Shown here: positions 24,066-32,549 of the stretch, piece after piece
Numbering within the stretch: the stretch's first letter is position 1
Layout of the letters: the number at the start of each line of letters is the position of its first letter
Origin: Rhizobium sp. RM
GTDB lineage: Bacteria; Pseudomonadota; Alphaproteobacteria; Rhizobiales; Rhizobiaceae
Length of the DNA stretch: 64,000 nucleotides
Direction of reading: 5' to 3'
NCBI RefSeq assembly: GCF_013390595.1
Contig: NZ_JACAWV010000008.1
Span: forward strand, 372,001-436,000
Notes under the pieces: generated by a model
Database searches by the model: none
Told to the model about the DNA's origin: nothing
Seen by the model: only the letters and a program-made list of their open reading frames with translations
Made by a program: the position numbers and the translations under genes

Positions 24066-24677
24066 TCAGAAATTGAACGCAGGCTTGATGACGGAGATTC
24101 GCTCAAGGCTTGCCTTCACTTCAGGCGTCCCTCCTCTCGACGCAAGCCACTGCCTAACCCCTTCTGATATCTCTAGGCAAAACAGATCCACCTGCACCTG
24201 AAGGCATCCGTCATCTTTCATATTCAGATGCATGCTGCCCTTGCTCGGTGGCTCAGAAATATGGAACCTCGTCAGTATTCCTTTGGCGTTGTGATTCTCT
24301 AACTCGTGACTGTATTCATGACAGTAAGCGCATCGCAAAGCGTAGAGGTCACCAGCCGTCATAAGGCAGGTCTTCACCCTCGGCCCTGAAGCTAGGCTTT
24401 TCATTTTTCTCATGAAGTCACGCGGTGCATTTTGATTGGTTCGATCTCGAAGCGTTTCATACATCTCGCGCATGATGGCTGGAGGCTTTGTCGGCGCTTC
24501 TCTCAGATATGTTGGTTCAATCCATTCTTTCGCCCATGATACATAGCGCTCACCAACCTTTCCTTTGCGACCGTCTACCTTTGCTGAAACATCAGGCAGA
24601 GTGAGAGCGATCAACAAGGCGGCATACCAGTTTTTCTGATCAACAGCTTGTTCTACTGATCTTAGCAAATGTTCCAT
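24066..24677 (-). CDS. Cargo gene next to attR, unknown function
   Basis: 203 residues, ATG at 24677 with GAGG seven bases upstream. The N-terminal half is helical (EHLLRSVEQAVDQKNWYAALLIALTLPDVSAKV, then YVSWAKEWIEP). The middle has LYALRCAYCHEYSHELENH, a Cys/His cluster that might bind metal or be catalytic. The C-terminal half is strand-rich with VQVDLFCLEISEGVRQW. I recognise no family. Base composition looks more AT-rich than neighbours. It lies between a terminator and the attachment site, transcribed against the late genes, the usual place for a lysogenic-conversion gene such as a defence or exclusion factor. Function unproven. Confidence 0.75.
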   Translation of the reverse strand: MEHLLRSVEQAVDQKNWYAALLIALTLPDVSAKVDGRKGKVGERYVSWAKEWIEPTYLREAPTKPPAIMREMYETLRDRTNQNAPRDFMRKMKSLASGPRVKTCLMTAGDLYALRCAYCHEYSHELENHNAKGILTRFHISEPPSKGSMHLNMKDDGCLQVQVDLFCLEISEGVRQWLASRGGTPEVKASLERISVIKPAFNF

Positions 24678-24819
24678 ACTGCCACCTCAACCCCAGCTTA
24701 CGCATCTTAAGTATCTAGCATACGAAATTGTTTTACAGCGCTATTGAAAACAATGTCGGATTTCCTTCGCGAAAAAGCGAGTTTTACAGGCAAGACTTTG
24801 AAACTCATACGATAGACGG

Positions 24820-24866
24820 AGCTTCCCAAGCTGAATACGAGGGTTCGATTCCCTTCACCCGCTCCA
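24820..24866 (+). repeat. Prophage attR: 3' part of tRNA-Gly(CCC)
   Basis: 47 bases starting at the anticodon arm and ending in CCA match the 3' part of a rhizobial tRNA-Gly gene. The anticodon loop TTCCCAA reads CCC, the T arm is GAGGGTTCGATTCCCTTC and the acceptor end is ACCCGCTCCA. The 5' half is absent and replaced by phage DNA, so this is not a working tRNA. It marks the right junction of a prophage that integrated in the tRNA 3' end. The intact copy should lie at the left end outside the window. Confidence 0.88.
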
Positions 24867-24894
24867 GCATCTTTTCACTGAAATCAACAAGCAA

Positions 24895-24924
24895 AAAAGC
24901 GCTGATTTCTCAGCGCTTTTGTTT
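24895..24924 (+). terminator. Terminator originally of the tRNA-Gly gene
   Basis: An 11-bp stem, AAAAGCGCTGA / TCAGCGCTTTT, has a 4-base loop. It lies 29 bases after the tRNA fragment. It is the original tRNA terminator, left downstream of attR after integration. The rest of 24678-24997 holds only the attachment site and no gene. Confidence 0.86.
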
Positions 24925-24997
24925 GTCCGCGGTCACCCGGAATGGCAACCAGATGCCATTCCGAGTTTCGCGTTCTGGCTTCGGAGCACCCTGGCCG

Positions 24998-27001
24998 TCA
25001 GATCAGGTCGCGAGCGAAGCGCTCGTCCCACGCTTTCGTTTTAACGGCAACGCCATTTTCGAATGCCGACAGTTCCCCCGTCAGGTAGAAGTTGTCTTTG
25101 TCCGAGCGCATTTCGGTCCGGCTCTCGATCCTGATGCGCCATCCATCCCGGCCCATTTCATAGGTCTGGGTCAGAACGTATTTTGCGGAGAGTGGGTCGT
25201 TGTCGCGGATGGTCAGTTCCCGGCGCAGGCTGTGGCTGAGTTCGGTATCGATTTCGTCGAACCGCAGCACGCCCTCGCCGAACAGTCCCCCCACGCCTTC
25301 CGTGACATAGGTGTTGATACCCGTCTCGTGATCCTGTTCGGTCCAACGGCGGACCGAGCCGGGATCAACCTGCGTGATGGGTGTTGAGGGACCATGGGCG
25401 GGCGCCTCAAACCGGACGGGCATACCGTCTCCTGCAGCCCGCACCGGCAGGTCGAGCGCGCTTTCCGCAACGGAAACGCTCAGTGTGGCGTCGAAAGGCG
25501 ATGTCCAGACCATCGGCCAGTAAGCAGTTGCGATGGCAAGCTGCAACTTGTGACCCTTCGCAAAGCGATATCCGCAGTCATTGAGCTTGATCGCGACATC
25601 ATAAAATCTGCCGGGCTCGAGCGCTTCCGGATTTTCGTGGCTGTCGCGGTGCGTCAGATTGAACACCTGATAGCTGACGCGCGTGACACGTCCATCCGGC
25701 AAGACATCGTTCAGGCGCAGGGAAATCTGCGCAACGGGGCTATCGGCGGAAATGCGCAGCCGTGCAATCGGTGCACCGAGAATGTCGAGGTCGTCTTCGA
25801 GGCACGTTGTTTCGAAAACCAGTGCACCACCATTGTCCAGCCGTTGATCGGTCGGATGTTCACCCGGGCAGCCGGTTGCCATCCATTCGCCGCCGGCCTT
25901 GCCGTGGCTTTGGGGCGAACGGATGTTGAGAACCGCAGGTTTGCCTGCGGCGTTGCCGAGTTCCTTGCCGGCACCAAGATACAGTGACCTGGTGGAGATT
26001 TGCGGTGAAGGCCATGCTGTTTCGCCCACCCAACGGCCTTGTGTCGTCGTTCGTGTCCCGGTCGGCTCGATCGTATCGCTTACGAAAGCGCGCATCATCG
26101 GCTCGTCCATGACGCCGGTGTCCTTGCCCTTCAGCCAATGATCCCACCAGCGTGTTGCTTCCTGCAAGAAACCGATCGCCGGACCGGGAACACCGTCCTG
26201 CGGATAGATGTGGCCCCATGGACCGATGATGCCGCGTCGCGGAACCTGAAGGTTTTCGAGAAGCCTGGAGACGGGGTTGGTGTAGCTGTCTGCCCAGGCG
26301 CCAATGGCAAGGACCGGGCACTGGATCGCGCTCCAGTCCTCGCAGACCGAGCCGTGTTTCCAGTACTCGTCGTAACGCTGATGTTCGAGCCACAGCGCAG
26401 GGAAGAAAGGCAGTTTTTCCAGCCTCTCGATCCAGCGGTCACGCCATGCGTCGCCAACGATCTTCGGGTCGAGCGGGCGGCTCTGATAGGCAAGCATGAT
26501 GGTTCCCCACCACAGATTGTCGTTCAGCAACAAGCCACCCATGTAGTGGATGTCGTCGGTATAGCGGTTGTCGGTCGAGTAGGCGGTAATGATGGCCTTC
26601 AGGGCCGGTGGACGTCGCGCGGCAATCTGCAGGCTGTTGAAACCGCCCCAGCTCTTTCCCATCATGCCGACATTGCCACTGCACCAGGGCTGGCGGGAAA
26701 TCCAGTCGATGACTTCCAGAGCATCGTCCTGTTCCTGCTTCAGATATTCATCGGCCATGTGGCCATCGGATTCACCTGTGCCGCGCATGTCCACACGGAT
26801 GGCGGCGTAGCCATGGCTGGCAAAATAACCATGCATCGGCTCGTCACGTCCGCGCGTTCCGTCACGCTTGCGGTAAGGGATATATTCGAGAACGGCAGGC
26901 ACCGGCGATTGCTCGGCGTCTTCTGGCAGCCACAGGCGCGCACCAAGGCGCACGCCATCGCTCATGGTAATCCAGATGTGTTCTTCAACATGCACGGTCA
27001 T
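24998..27001 (-). CDS. CocE/NonD family (peptidase S15) hydrolase
   Basis: 667 residues. The alpha/beta-hydrolase core has nucleophile Ser117 in GMMGKSWGGFN, Asp238 in GAWADSY and His264 in GPWGHIYP, a complete triad. The C-terminal beta-sandwich domain is that of the X-Pro dipeptidyl-peptidase/cocaine esterase family. Members split acyl bonds: peptides with penultimate proline, esters or N-acylated amino acids. The start ATG at 27001 (GGAAG upstream) was preferred over 27061, whose extra residues have no match to the family. It is the last gene of a dipeptide-type ABC importer operon, so it may act in the cytoplasm on the imported compound. Confidence 0.9.
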   Translation of the reverse strand: MTVHVEEHIWITMSDGVRLGARLWLPEDAEQSPVPAVLEYIPYRKRDGTRGRDEPMHGYFASHGYAAIRVDMRGTGESDGHMADEYLKQEQDDALEVIDWISRQPWCSGNVGMMGKSWGGFNSLQIAARRPPALKAIITAYSTDNRYTDDIHYMGGLLLNDNLWWGTIMLAYQSRPLDPKIVGDAWRDRWIERLEKLPFFPALWLEHQRYDEYWKHGSVCEDWSAIQCPVLAIGAWADSYTNPVSRLLENLQVPRRGIIGPWGHIYPQDGVPGPAIGFLQEATRWWDHWLKGKDTGVMDEPMMRAFVSDTIEPTGTRTTTQGRWVGETAWPSPQISTRSLYLGAGKELGNAAGKPAVLNIRSPQSHGKAGGEWMATGCPGEHPTDQRLDNGGALVFETTCLEDDLDILGAPIARLRISADSPVAQISLRLNDVLPDGRVTRVSYQVFNLTHRDSHENPEALEPGRFYDVAIKLNDCGYRFAKGHKLQLAIATAYWPMVWTSPFDATLSVSVAESALDLPVRAAGDGMPVRFEAPAHGPSTPITQVDPGSVRRWTEQDHETGINTYVTEGVGGLFGEGVLRFDEIDTELSHSLRRELTIRDNDPLSAKYVLTQTYEMGRDGWRIRIESRTEMRSDKDNFYLTGELSAFENGVAVKTKAWDERFARDLI

Positions 27002-27067
27002 TTGGGAGCTTCCAGTCAGGTCATTCGGTGCGGGTATCACCGCACGGGGCATTAACAACAAGGAGGA

Positions 27068-27095
27068 GGTGGCTCACATGCAGCGATGAGCCACC
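27068..27095 (-). other. Hairpin between the ABC ATPase and hydrolase genes
   Basis: A perfect 9-bp inverted repeat, GGTGGCTCA / TGAGCCACC, has a 10-base loop. It lies 8 bases after the ATPase stop and 67 before the hydrolase start. There is no T tract, so it is more likely an mRNA stability or processing element within the operon than a terminator. Confidence 0.45.
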
Positions 27096-27102
27096 ATGGA
27101 GA

Positions 27103-28713
27103 TCAGGCGGAAATACCGCGCTTTGCCAGCACGCCATCCAGCCAGTCGCGGCGCAGTTCCGGAACCGAGGTGATGAGCTGTTCGGTATAGGGTTGGTAAG
27201 GCGGCGCAAAAACCTGCTCGGTCGTACCGGTTTCGACAATACGGCCGTGCTGCATCACCATTGTCCTGTCAGCAAGCCTGCGCACCACGCCGAGATCGTG
27301 GGTGATGAACAGGTAGGAAACACCGAGTTCATTCTGCAAGGAGCGCAAAAGCTTGAGAATTTCCTCCGCCACCAGAGGATCAAGTGCGGATGTCACCTCA
27401 TCGCATATGATCAGGTCGGGTCGGGCGGCAAGTGCGCGGGCAATACAGACGCGTTGCTTCTGTCCGCCGGAGAGCGCTTTTGGCAGGCGCTCTGCAAACT
27501 CCCGTGGCAGGCCAATGAGGTCCAGCAATCGATTGACTTCGGACGCGCGTTCGTCGTCGTTCATTCCGAAATAGAACGACATCGGACGGCCGATGATCTC
27601 GCCCACGGTATGACGTGGATTGAGTGCCACATCGGGAAGCTGATAGACAAGCTGGATGCGTCGCAACTCCTCGCGGGAGCGCTTGGTGTAACTATCGGCA
27701 AGCCGGTGCCCGGTGAGTGAGATGACGCCGGACGAGTGTGGCGGCAGGCCGGCAATGACGCGGGCCAGCGTGGATTTTCCGGAACCGGATTCCCCCACAA
27801 CAGCCAGTGTTTCGCCCTTGCGAATTTCGCACTGAATGTTGTCCAGCACCTTCTTGCGGCCGTAGTAAGCTGTGACGTCGCGCGCCTCAAGCAAAACTTC
27901 TCCACCCTTGCGATGAACGCCTTCACCCGACATGCTGGCTTCGCGTTCGGATACGAGACGGCGTGTATAGTCTTCCTGCGGCTGCTCTAGAACCTGCTCC
28001 GCAGAGCCAGCCTCTACCTTTTTTCCATGACGCAAAACCATGATGCTGTCGGCAATCTGCGCGACGACGGCAAGGTCATGTGTAATGTAAAGCGCGGCTG
28101 TATCATAACGCTGGATGAGGCTGCGCAGCAGCGCGAGCACCTCGATCTGCGTTGTGACATCAAGCGCCGTGGTCGGCTCGTCCAGCACGAGAATGTCAGG
28201 CCGGCAAGACATCGCCATCGCCACCATCGCACGCTGCAATTGACCACCCGATACCTGATGCGGATAACGGCTGCCAAAGTTCTGGTAGTCGGGAAGCTGC
28301 AACGCCTGCAACAATTCCAGCATCCAGGCCTGAGCTTCCTGCCTGTTCATGATGCCGTGATAGAGCGGCCCTTCCATGATCTGTTCGCCGATCTTCATGG
28401 CTGGGTTGAAGGCAGCGGCAGCACTTTGTGCCACATAGGCAATACGTGCGCCACGTACCGCTTCGCGACCGGCACGGTCGACCGTCATCAGGGATACGCC
28501 GTTGACGATGATTTCGCCCCCGACGATGCGGCAGCCATTGCGGCCATATCCCATTGCGGCAAGGCCGATTGTGGATTTTCCGGCGCCGGATTCGCCGATC
28601 AGACCTTTGACCTCGCCGCGTTTGAGGTCGAGATCGACACCGTCAACCAGGATGGCGCCATTGGGAGCGGCAACTTTCAGGCCGCGAATTTGCAAAACCT
28701 TGTTTTCGCTCAT
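27103..28713 (-). CDS. Dipeptide-type ABC transporter, fused double ATPase
   Basis: 536 residues with two complete ABC domains. Domain 1 has Walker A GESGAGKST (40-48), signature VSGGQLQRA (154-162), Walker B ILVLDEPT and switch THDL. Domain 2 has Walker A GESGSGKST (307-315), signature LSGGQKQR, Walker B LIICDEVT. The arrangement equals a DppD-DppF fusion of the peptide/nickel/opine uptake family. It powers the two permeases encoded just upstream on the same strand. Its start overlaps the second permease stop by four bases. Confidence 0.95.
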   Translation of the reverse strand: MSENKVLQIRGLKVAAPNGAILVDGVDLDLKRGEVKGLIGESGAGKSTIGLAAMGYGRNGCRIVGGEIIVNGVSLMTVDRAGREAVRGARIAYVAQSAAAAFNPAMKIGEQIMEGPLYHGIMNRQEAQAWMLELLQALQLPDYQNFGSRYPHQVSGGQLQRAMVAMAMSCRPDILVLDEPTTALDVTTQIEVLALLRSLIQRYDTAALYITHDLAVVAQIADSIMVLRHGKKVEAGSAEQVLEQPQEDYTRRLVSEREASMSGEGVHRKGGEVLLEARDVTAYYGRKKVLDNIQCEIRKGETLAVVGESGSGKSTLARVIAGLPPHSSGVISLTGHRLADSYTKRSREELRRIQLVYQLPDVALNPRHTVGEIIGRPMSFYFGMNDDERASEVNRLLDLIGLPREFAERLPKALSGGQKQRVCIARALAARPDLIICDEVTSALDPLVAEEILKLLRSLQNELGVSYLFITHDLGVVRRLADRTMVMQHGRIVETGTTEQVFAPPYQPYTEQLITSVPELRRDWLDGVLAKRGISA

Positions 28714-29534
28714 CGGTCGGCTCCCTGAATTGCACTGCGGCCAGCAAGCAGCCAGTCCACGACAAGATTGACGCCGATGGTGAGAATGGCGATGGCGGCG
28801 GCCGGGTAAAGCGGAGCATAGAGGCCGTACAGAATGGCTTGCTGGTTATCCTTCACCATGCCGCCCCAGTCGGCGAACGGGGGCTGAATGCCAAGGCCCA
28901 GGAACGACAGGCCGGCCACGAACAGGAAGGTGAAGCAGAAGCGCAGGCCGAATTCCGCAATCAGCGGCGGAAGGGCGTTGGGGAGTATTTCCTTGAACAC
29001 CAGCCAGAACAGGCCTTCGCCGCGCAGACGCGCCGTCTCGGCATATTCCAGAACATTGATGCCCTGGGCCACGATACGCGCCAGACGAAACACGCGCGTG
29101 GAGTCCAGAAGCGCAATCGTCACGATCAGGACGGGAATGGACGAGCCAAGCGCCTGAAGCACAACCAGCGCCGAAATCAGCACCGGTATGCACATTACCG
29201 TGTCGACGATGCGCGAAAGGACCATATCCAGCCAGCCGCCGAAAATCGCGGCGATGAAACCGAGCGTGATGCCGATGCTGAAGGACAGCAGCGAAGCGGC
29301 CAGCGACACGCCGATGGACATTTGTGCGCCAGCCAAGAGACGCGAAAGCATATCGCGACCGTTCTGATCGAGGCCGAACCAATGGGCGGCGGACGGTGGA
29401 TCGAACGGCGATCCAACAATTTCCTCCTGTCCGAATGGCGCAATATGCGGGCCAGCGACAAACAGGATGATGTTGAGCGAGATGATGAAAAGACCGACCC
29501 ATGCGGTCGGGGTGATGGAACGCAGCATTTTCAT
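28710..29534 (-). CDS. ABC transporter permease, DppC type
   Basis: 274 residues. About six transmembrane segments surround the cytoplasmic EAA loop (ARLRGEGLFWLVFKEILPNALPPLIAEFG). The N-terminal part has HWFGLDQNGRDMLSRLLAG, typical of DppC/OppC permeases. With the DppB-type partner it forms the channel. Start ATG at 29534 overlaps the previous stop by four bases. Confidence 0.94.
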   Translation of the reverse strand: MKMLRSITPTAWVGLFIISLNIILFVAGPHIAPFGQEEIVGSPFDPPSAAHWFGLDQNGRDMLSRLLAGAQMSIGVSLAASLLSFSIGITLGFIAAIFGGWLDMVLSRIVDTVMCIPVLISALVVLQALGSSIPVLIVTIALLDSTRVFRLARIVAQGINVLEYAETARLRGEGLFWLVFKEILPNALPPLIAEFGLRFCFTFLFVAGLSFLGLGIQPPFADWGGMVKDNQQAILYGLYAPLYPAAAIAILTIGVNLVVDWLLAGRSAIQGADR

Positions 29535-30478
29535 CGGGGATGCCTCAAGCGCGGATTGAGCGCGATTGCCGAAACATCGGCGATGATGTTCAAAATGACA
29601 TAGGCTGCGCCGAACACGAGGGCTGCGGCCTGAACCAGTGGAAGGTCACGTTTTGAAACGGCGTCGACCATGAAGCGGCCAAGGCCGTTATAGTTGAAGA
29701 TGGCCTCCACCAGCACGACGCCGGTAATAAGATAGGCGATGTTGAACGAGACAACGTTGACGATCGGTGCTGCGGCATTGGGAAGCGCATGGCGAAGAAC
29801 CGCACGTTTTGTCCGCAATCCCTTGAGATAGGCTGTTTCGACATAGGCCTGATCCATGACCGCGAGAACTGCGGTGCGGGTCATACGCAGCATTTGTGCT
29901 ACCGTGACCAGGACCAGGGTAAGGGCCGGAAGCGTGGTAGCTTTGAGCCAATCCGCAAAGCCCATGCCCGGATAGGTGTCTGCGAGACTTGGCAAGAGAT
30001 TGTAGTGAACGGAAACGAAGAGGATCAGCAGAAGCCCAAGAAAATATTCCGGGAGAGAGACAAAGCCGAGAGCCGCGATATTGATGGCACGATCAAACAG
30101 GCTGCCACGCCAGATGGCGCTGAACAAACCGAGGAGAACGGCGATCGGAACGGAAACGGCTGCGGCATAAAGCGCCAACGCCATCGTGTTCCAGAACCGT
30201 GGCCAGAGAAGATCGGCGACGGGCTGACGGTTTGCGAGTGAGTTGCCGAGGTCGCCGGTTACGAAACCGCCAAGCCAGGAGAGATAGCGTTGCAGAATGG
30301 GCTGGTCGAGACCGAGATCGGCGCGCAACACGGCGAGGGATTCAGGCGTCGCATTTTGTCCGAGTATTGCTGACGCCACATCACCGGGAAGAAGCTGTGT
30401 GCCGGCGAAAATAAGCGCCGACACCAGCAGAAGCGTCAAAATACCCAAAGCAACGCGCTTCAGGATAAGCTTAGTCAT
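29531..30478 (-). CDS. ABC transporter permease, DppB type
   Basis: 315 residues. The N-terminus LILKRVALGILTLLLVSALIF and GDVASAILGQNATPESLAVLRADLGLDQP are typical of DppB/OppB. The EAA loop is in VETAYLKGLRTKRAVLRHALPNA. Start ATG at 30478 shares one base with the binding-protein stop (TAATG). A GTG five codons earlier is open but lies inside the preceding gene. Confidence 0.94.
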   Translation of the reverse strand: MTKLILKRVALGILTLLLVSALIFAGTQLLPGDVASAILGQNATPESLAVLRADLGLDQPILQRYLSWLGGFVTGDLGNSLANRQPVADLLWPRFWNTMALALYAAAVSVPIAVLLGLFSAIWRGSLFDRAINIAALGFVSLPEYFLGLLLILFVSVHYNLLPSLADTYPGMGFADWLKATTLPALTLVLVTVAQMLRMTRTAVLAVMDQAYVETAYLKGLRTKRAVLRHALPNAAAPIVNVVSFNIAYLITGVVLVEAIFNYNGLGRFMVDAVSKRDLPLVQAAALVFGAAYVILNIIADVSAIALNPRLRHPR

Positions 30479-32040
30479 TATGCGTCCAACCACACCTTTT
30501 CAGCGAGACGGGCACCCATGAAGTTGAACATCGGATGCGTGGTCACGCCCTTCAGTTTTTTGGATGTTGCATCGAGGTAATCGCCGAACATCGGGATCAT
30601 GGCGCCGCCCTCATTGGAGATGAGTGCCTGAAGCTCGGCGTAGATTTCCTTGCGCTTTGCATCGTCGAGCAGCGCACGTGCCTCGGTGAGTTTCTTGTCG
30701 AAGGTCTCGTTCTTCCAGTGCGTATCGTTCTGCGCTGAGGTTGACTGGTAGGCGATGGTCAGCATCTGGTCGGCTGTCGGGCGGCCGCCCCAGTACGACA
30801 TGCAGAATGGTGCCTTCATCCATACATTGTCCCAATAGCCGTCGGCGGGTTCGCGCTTGATCGAAACGTCGATACCGCCCTTTGCCGCGCTCGTCCTGAA
30901 GATCGCTGCGGCATCCACCGCGCCAGAAAAGGCGGCGTCAGAAGAGGAAATTTCGATTTTCAGCGTGTCGAGACCAGCCTGCTTCAGATAAAACTTGGCT
31001 TTCTCTGGATCATAGGGACGCTGCGGCAAATCTGCTGCGTGGAAACGATCGGAGCTTGGTATCGGATGGTCGTTGCCGATGCGGCCGTAGCCACGCAGAG
31101 CGGTCTTCAAAAGCTGTTCGCGATCGATGGCATGCTTGATGGCGAGACGGATATTGTTGTCCGTATAGGGTGCCTGCGTGCAATCCATCAGGAACGTGAA
31201 GTGCTGGCCGCTGGCCGACTGTACGATGTTGAGATTGGGGTTGCGGCGCAGCAGATCGACTGTCTTGAAGTCGAGCTGGTTGATGGCGTGAACCTGTCCC
31301 GACATCATGGCATTCGTACGTGCGGCAATGTCGTTGATGACGATCACTTCAACAGCGTCAACGTGAGCGGCATTGGCCTTCCAGTAGTTCGGATTGCGGG
31401 TAAAGCGTGAGCGGACGCCGGGGTCATAGCTTTCGAACACGAAGGGTCCGGTACCGACTGGCTTGTTGAAATCCGTCCAACCTTCCGGAACGATAAGGAA
31501 GTGATAGTCGGAAAGAATGTAGGGGAGGTCGGCGTTGCCGCTTTCCAGCACAATCTTGATCTCGCTATCGGAGACTTTCTCGATGGCCTTGAGAGCAGAG
31601 GCAACGGAGCGTGCTGCAGATGTGGTGTCTCCACGGTGCAGGTTGATGGAGTAGATGACGTCTTCCACCGTCAGCGTCTTGCCATTGTGGAACGTAACAC
31701 CTTGGCGCAGCTTGAAGGTCCACTCCACCGCACCCGGCTGGGCTTCCCAGCTTTCGAACAGTTCCGGCACGGCGTTATTGTTCGCGTCGATCTCGACAAG
31801 GCCGTTCATGATCATGAACGCCTGATTGACGGGAACCCAATCCTTCAGAATGCGCGGGTCCAGATTGTCTGTCGTGCTGCCGCCGCCAATACCAAGCTTC
31901 AGGACGCCACCCTTTTTCGGAGTTTCCGCGCTTTGCGCATTGGCGGTGGTGATGAAGCCGGCGGAAAGTGCCGTCAGGCTGGCCGCGCCAGCAAGGAAAC
32001 GTCGCCGATCAAGCGAAAAGGAAAAGGGGGAGGATGTCAT
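30478..32040 (-). CDS. ABC transporter periplasmic solute-binding protein (SBP family 5)
   Basis: 520 residues. The N-terminus has a Tat signal (LDRRRFLAGAASL, cleavage after about residue 35, ANA-Q). The mature protein has family-5 features: GGGSTTDNLDPRI, WTFKLRQGVTFHNGKTLTVEDVIYSI, VGTGPFVFESYDPG. These receptors bind peptides, nickel chelates, opines or sugars for uptake. The Tat signal means folding before export. It is the first gene of the operon, in order binding protein, permease, permease, ATPase, hydrolase. Ligand cannot be read from sequence. The hydrolase suggests an acylated or proline-containing peptide-like substrate. Confidence 0.94.
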   Translation of the reverse strand: MTSSPFSFSLDRRRFLAGAASLTALSAGFITTANAQSAETPKKGGVLKLGIGGGSTTDNLDPRILKDWVPVNQAFMIMNGLVEIDANNNAVPELFESWEAQPGAVEWTFKLRQGVTFHNGKTLTVEDVIYSINLHRGDTTSAARSVASALKAIEKVSDSEIKIVLESGNADLPYILSDYHFLIVPEGWTDFNKPVGTGPFVFESYDPGVRSRFTRNPNYWKANAAHVDAVEVIVINDIAARTNAMMSGQVHAINQLDFKTVDLLRRNPNLNIVQSASGQHFTFLMDCTQAPYTDNNIRLAIKHAIDREQLLKTALRGYGRIGNDHPIPSSDRFHAADLPQRPYDPEKAKFYLKQAGLDTLKIEISSSDAAFSGAVDAAAIFRTSAAKGGIDVSIKREPADGYWDNVWMKAPFCMSYWGGRPTADQMLTIAYQSTSAQNDTHWKNETFDKKLTEARALLDDAKRKEIYAELQALISNEGGAMIPMFGDYLDATSKKLKGVTTHPMFNFMGARLAEKVWLDA

Positions 32041-32276
32041 ATTGGGGGTTCCCTGTTTTTATCGGGGCCAGAGGAGGCTCGGCTGGGGGACTGGCCTATC
32101 GTACTCGGCGGTTCGGCACTAGGTCTCGAGCGCGATACAGGGGTATGATTTTTGTGCATGGGGCCATGAAATCTGAGCGCGTCCGCTTGTTCGAGAAGCG
32201 GAGTAAAGGGGCGTGGCCGGACCAGATCCGGTTTACCCAAGCCCGCCGAGCGGGCGCGTTTATGGAGTGAACACAA

Positions 32277-32543
32277 ATGGGGCTTGCGGACATTGTCGGC
32301 CTTGCGGGAGCCTTTTTTTATCTCTTTGCCTATGCCCTGTTGCAGTTACGCGTTCTAACCATTGATGACGGGCGCTACACGCTTCTTAACGTTCTGGGCG
32401 GCGTATCGCTGATCTATTCGCTGATATGGAATTTTAATCTTGGCTCCCTGATCTCGCAGGTCGCCTGGCTTCTGTTCACCATCATCGGTTATGCGCGCTT
32501 CATGCTGGATCGCCGTCGCAAGGCGCCTCCGGCACAGGCCTGA
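32277..32543 (+). CDS. CBU_0592-family small membrane protein
   Basis: 88 residues with three hydrophobic segments (IVGLAGAFFYLFAYALLQL, LLNVLGGVSLIYSLIW, ISQVAWLLFTIIGYARFML) and a basic C-terminus. This pattern is the CBU_0592 membrane family, common in alphaproteobacteria, with no known function. A weak GGAG lies 10 bases upstream of the ATG. It is divergent from the ABC operon (236 bases) and convergent with the LysR gene (6 bases). Confidence 0.8.
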   Translation: MGLADIVGLAGAFFYLFAYALLQLRVLTIDDGRYTLLNVLGGVSLIYSLIWNFNLGSLISQVAWLLFTIIGYARFMLDRRRKAPPAQA

Positions 32544-32549
32544 CGATTG

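Larger units (their letters stand above)
1..24866 (+). mobile_element. Prophage, late region and right attachment end (left end outside window)
   Basis: A continuous phage gene order (terminase, portal, protease, capsid, head-tail joining, tail tube, chaperones, tape measure, tail tip, tail spike, lysis) runs to a repeat of the 3' end of a tRNA-Gly gene. The head proteins are HK97-like, there is no contractile sheath gene, and the tape measure is followed by tail-tip genes, so a siphovirus-like particle is inferred. All structural genes I can recognise appear full length. Integrase, repressor and replication genes are absent here and should be to the left, beyond position 1, next to the regenerated tRNA. 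The element therefore exceeds 24.8 kb. Whether it is still inducible cannot be told from this half. Confidence 0.93.

Noticed and set aside
24820..24866. Functional tRNA-Gly gene
   Set aside because: The 5' half (acceptor, D arm and part of the anticodon stem) is missing, so it is an attachment-site remnant only.
24728..25387. Plus-strand open frame crossing attR
   Set aside because: It runs through a tRNA remnant and a terminator and then antisense to the hydrolase.
26039..27055. Plus-strand frame antisense to the S15 hydrolase
   Set aside because: The hydrolase has complete catalytic motifs; the antisense product has none and no start signal.
28839..29603. Plus-strand frame antisense to the DppC-type permease
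   Set aside because: Shadow of a high-GC transmembrane gene, Arg/Glu/Asp-rich and without family similarity.
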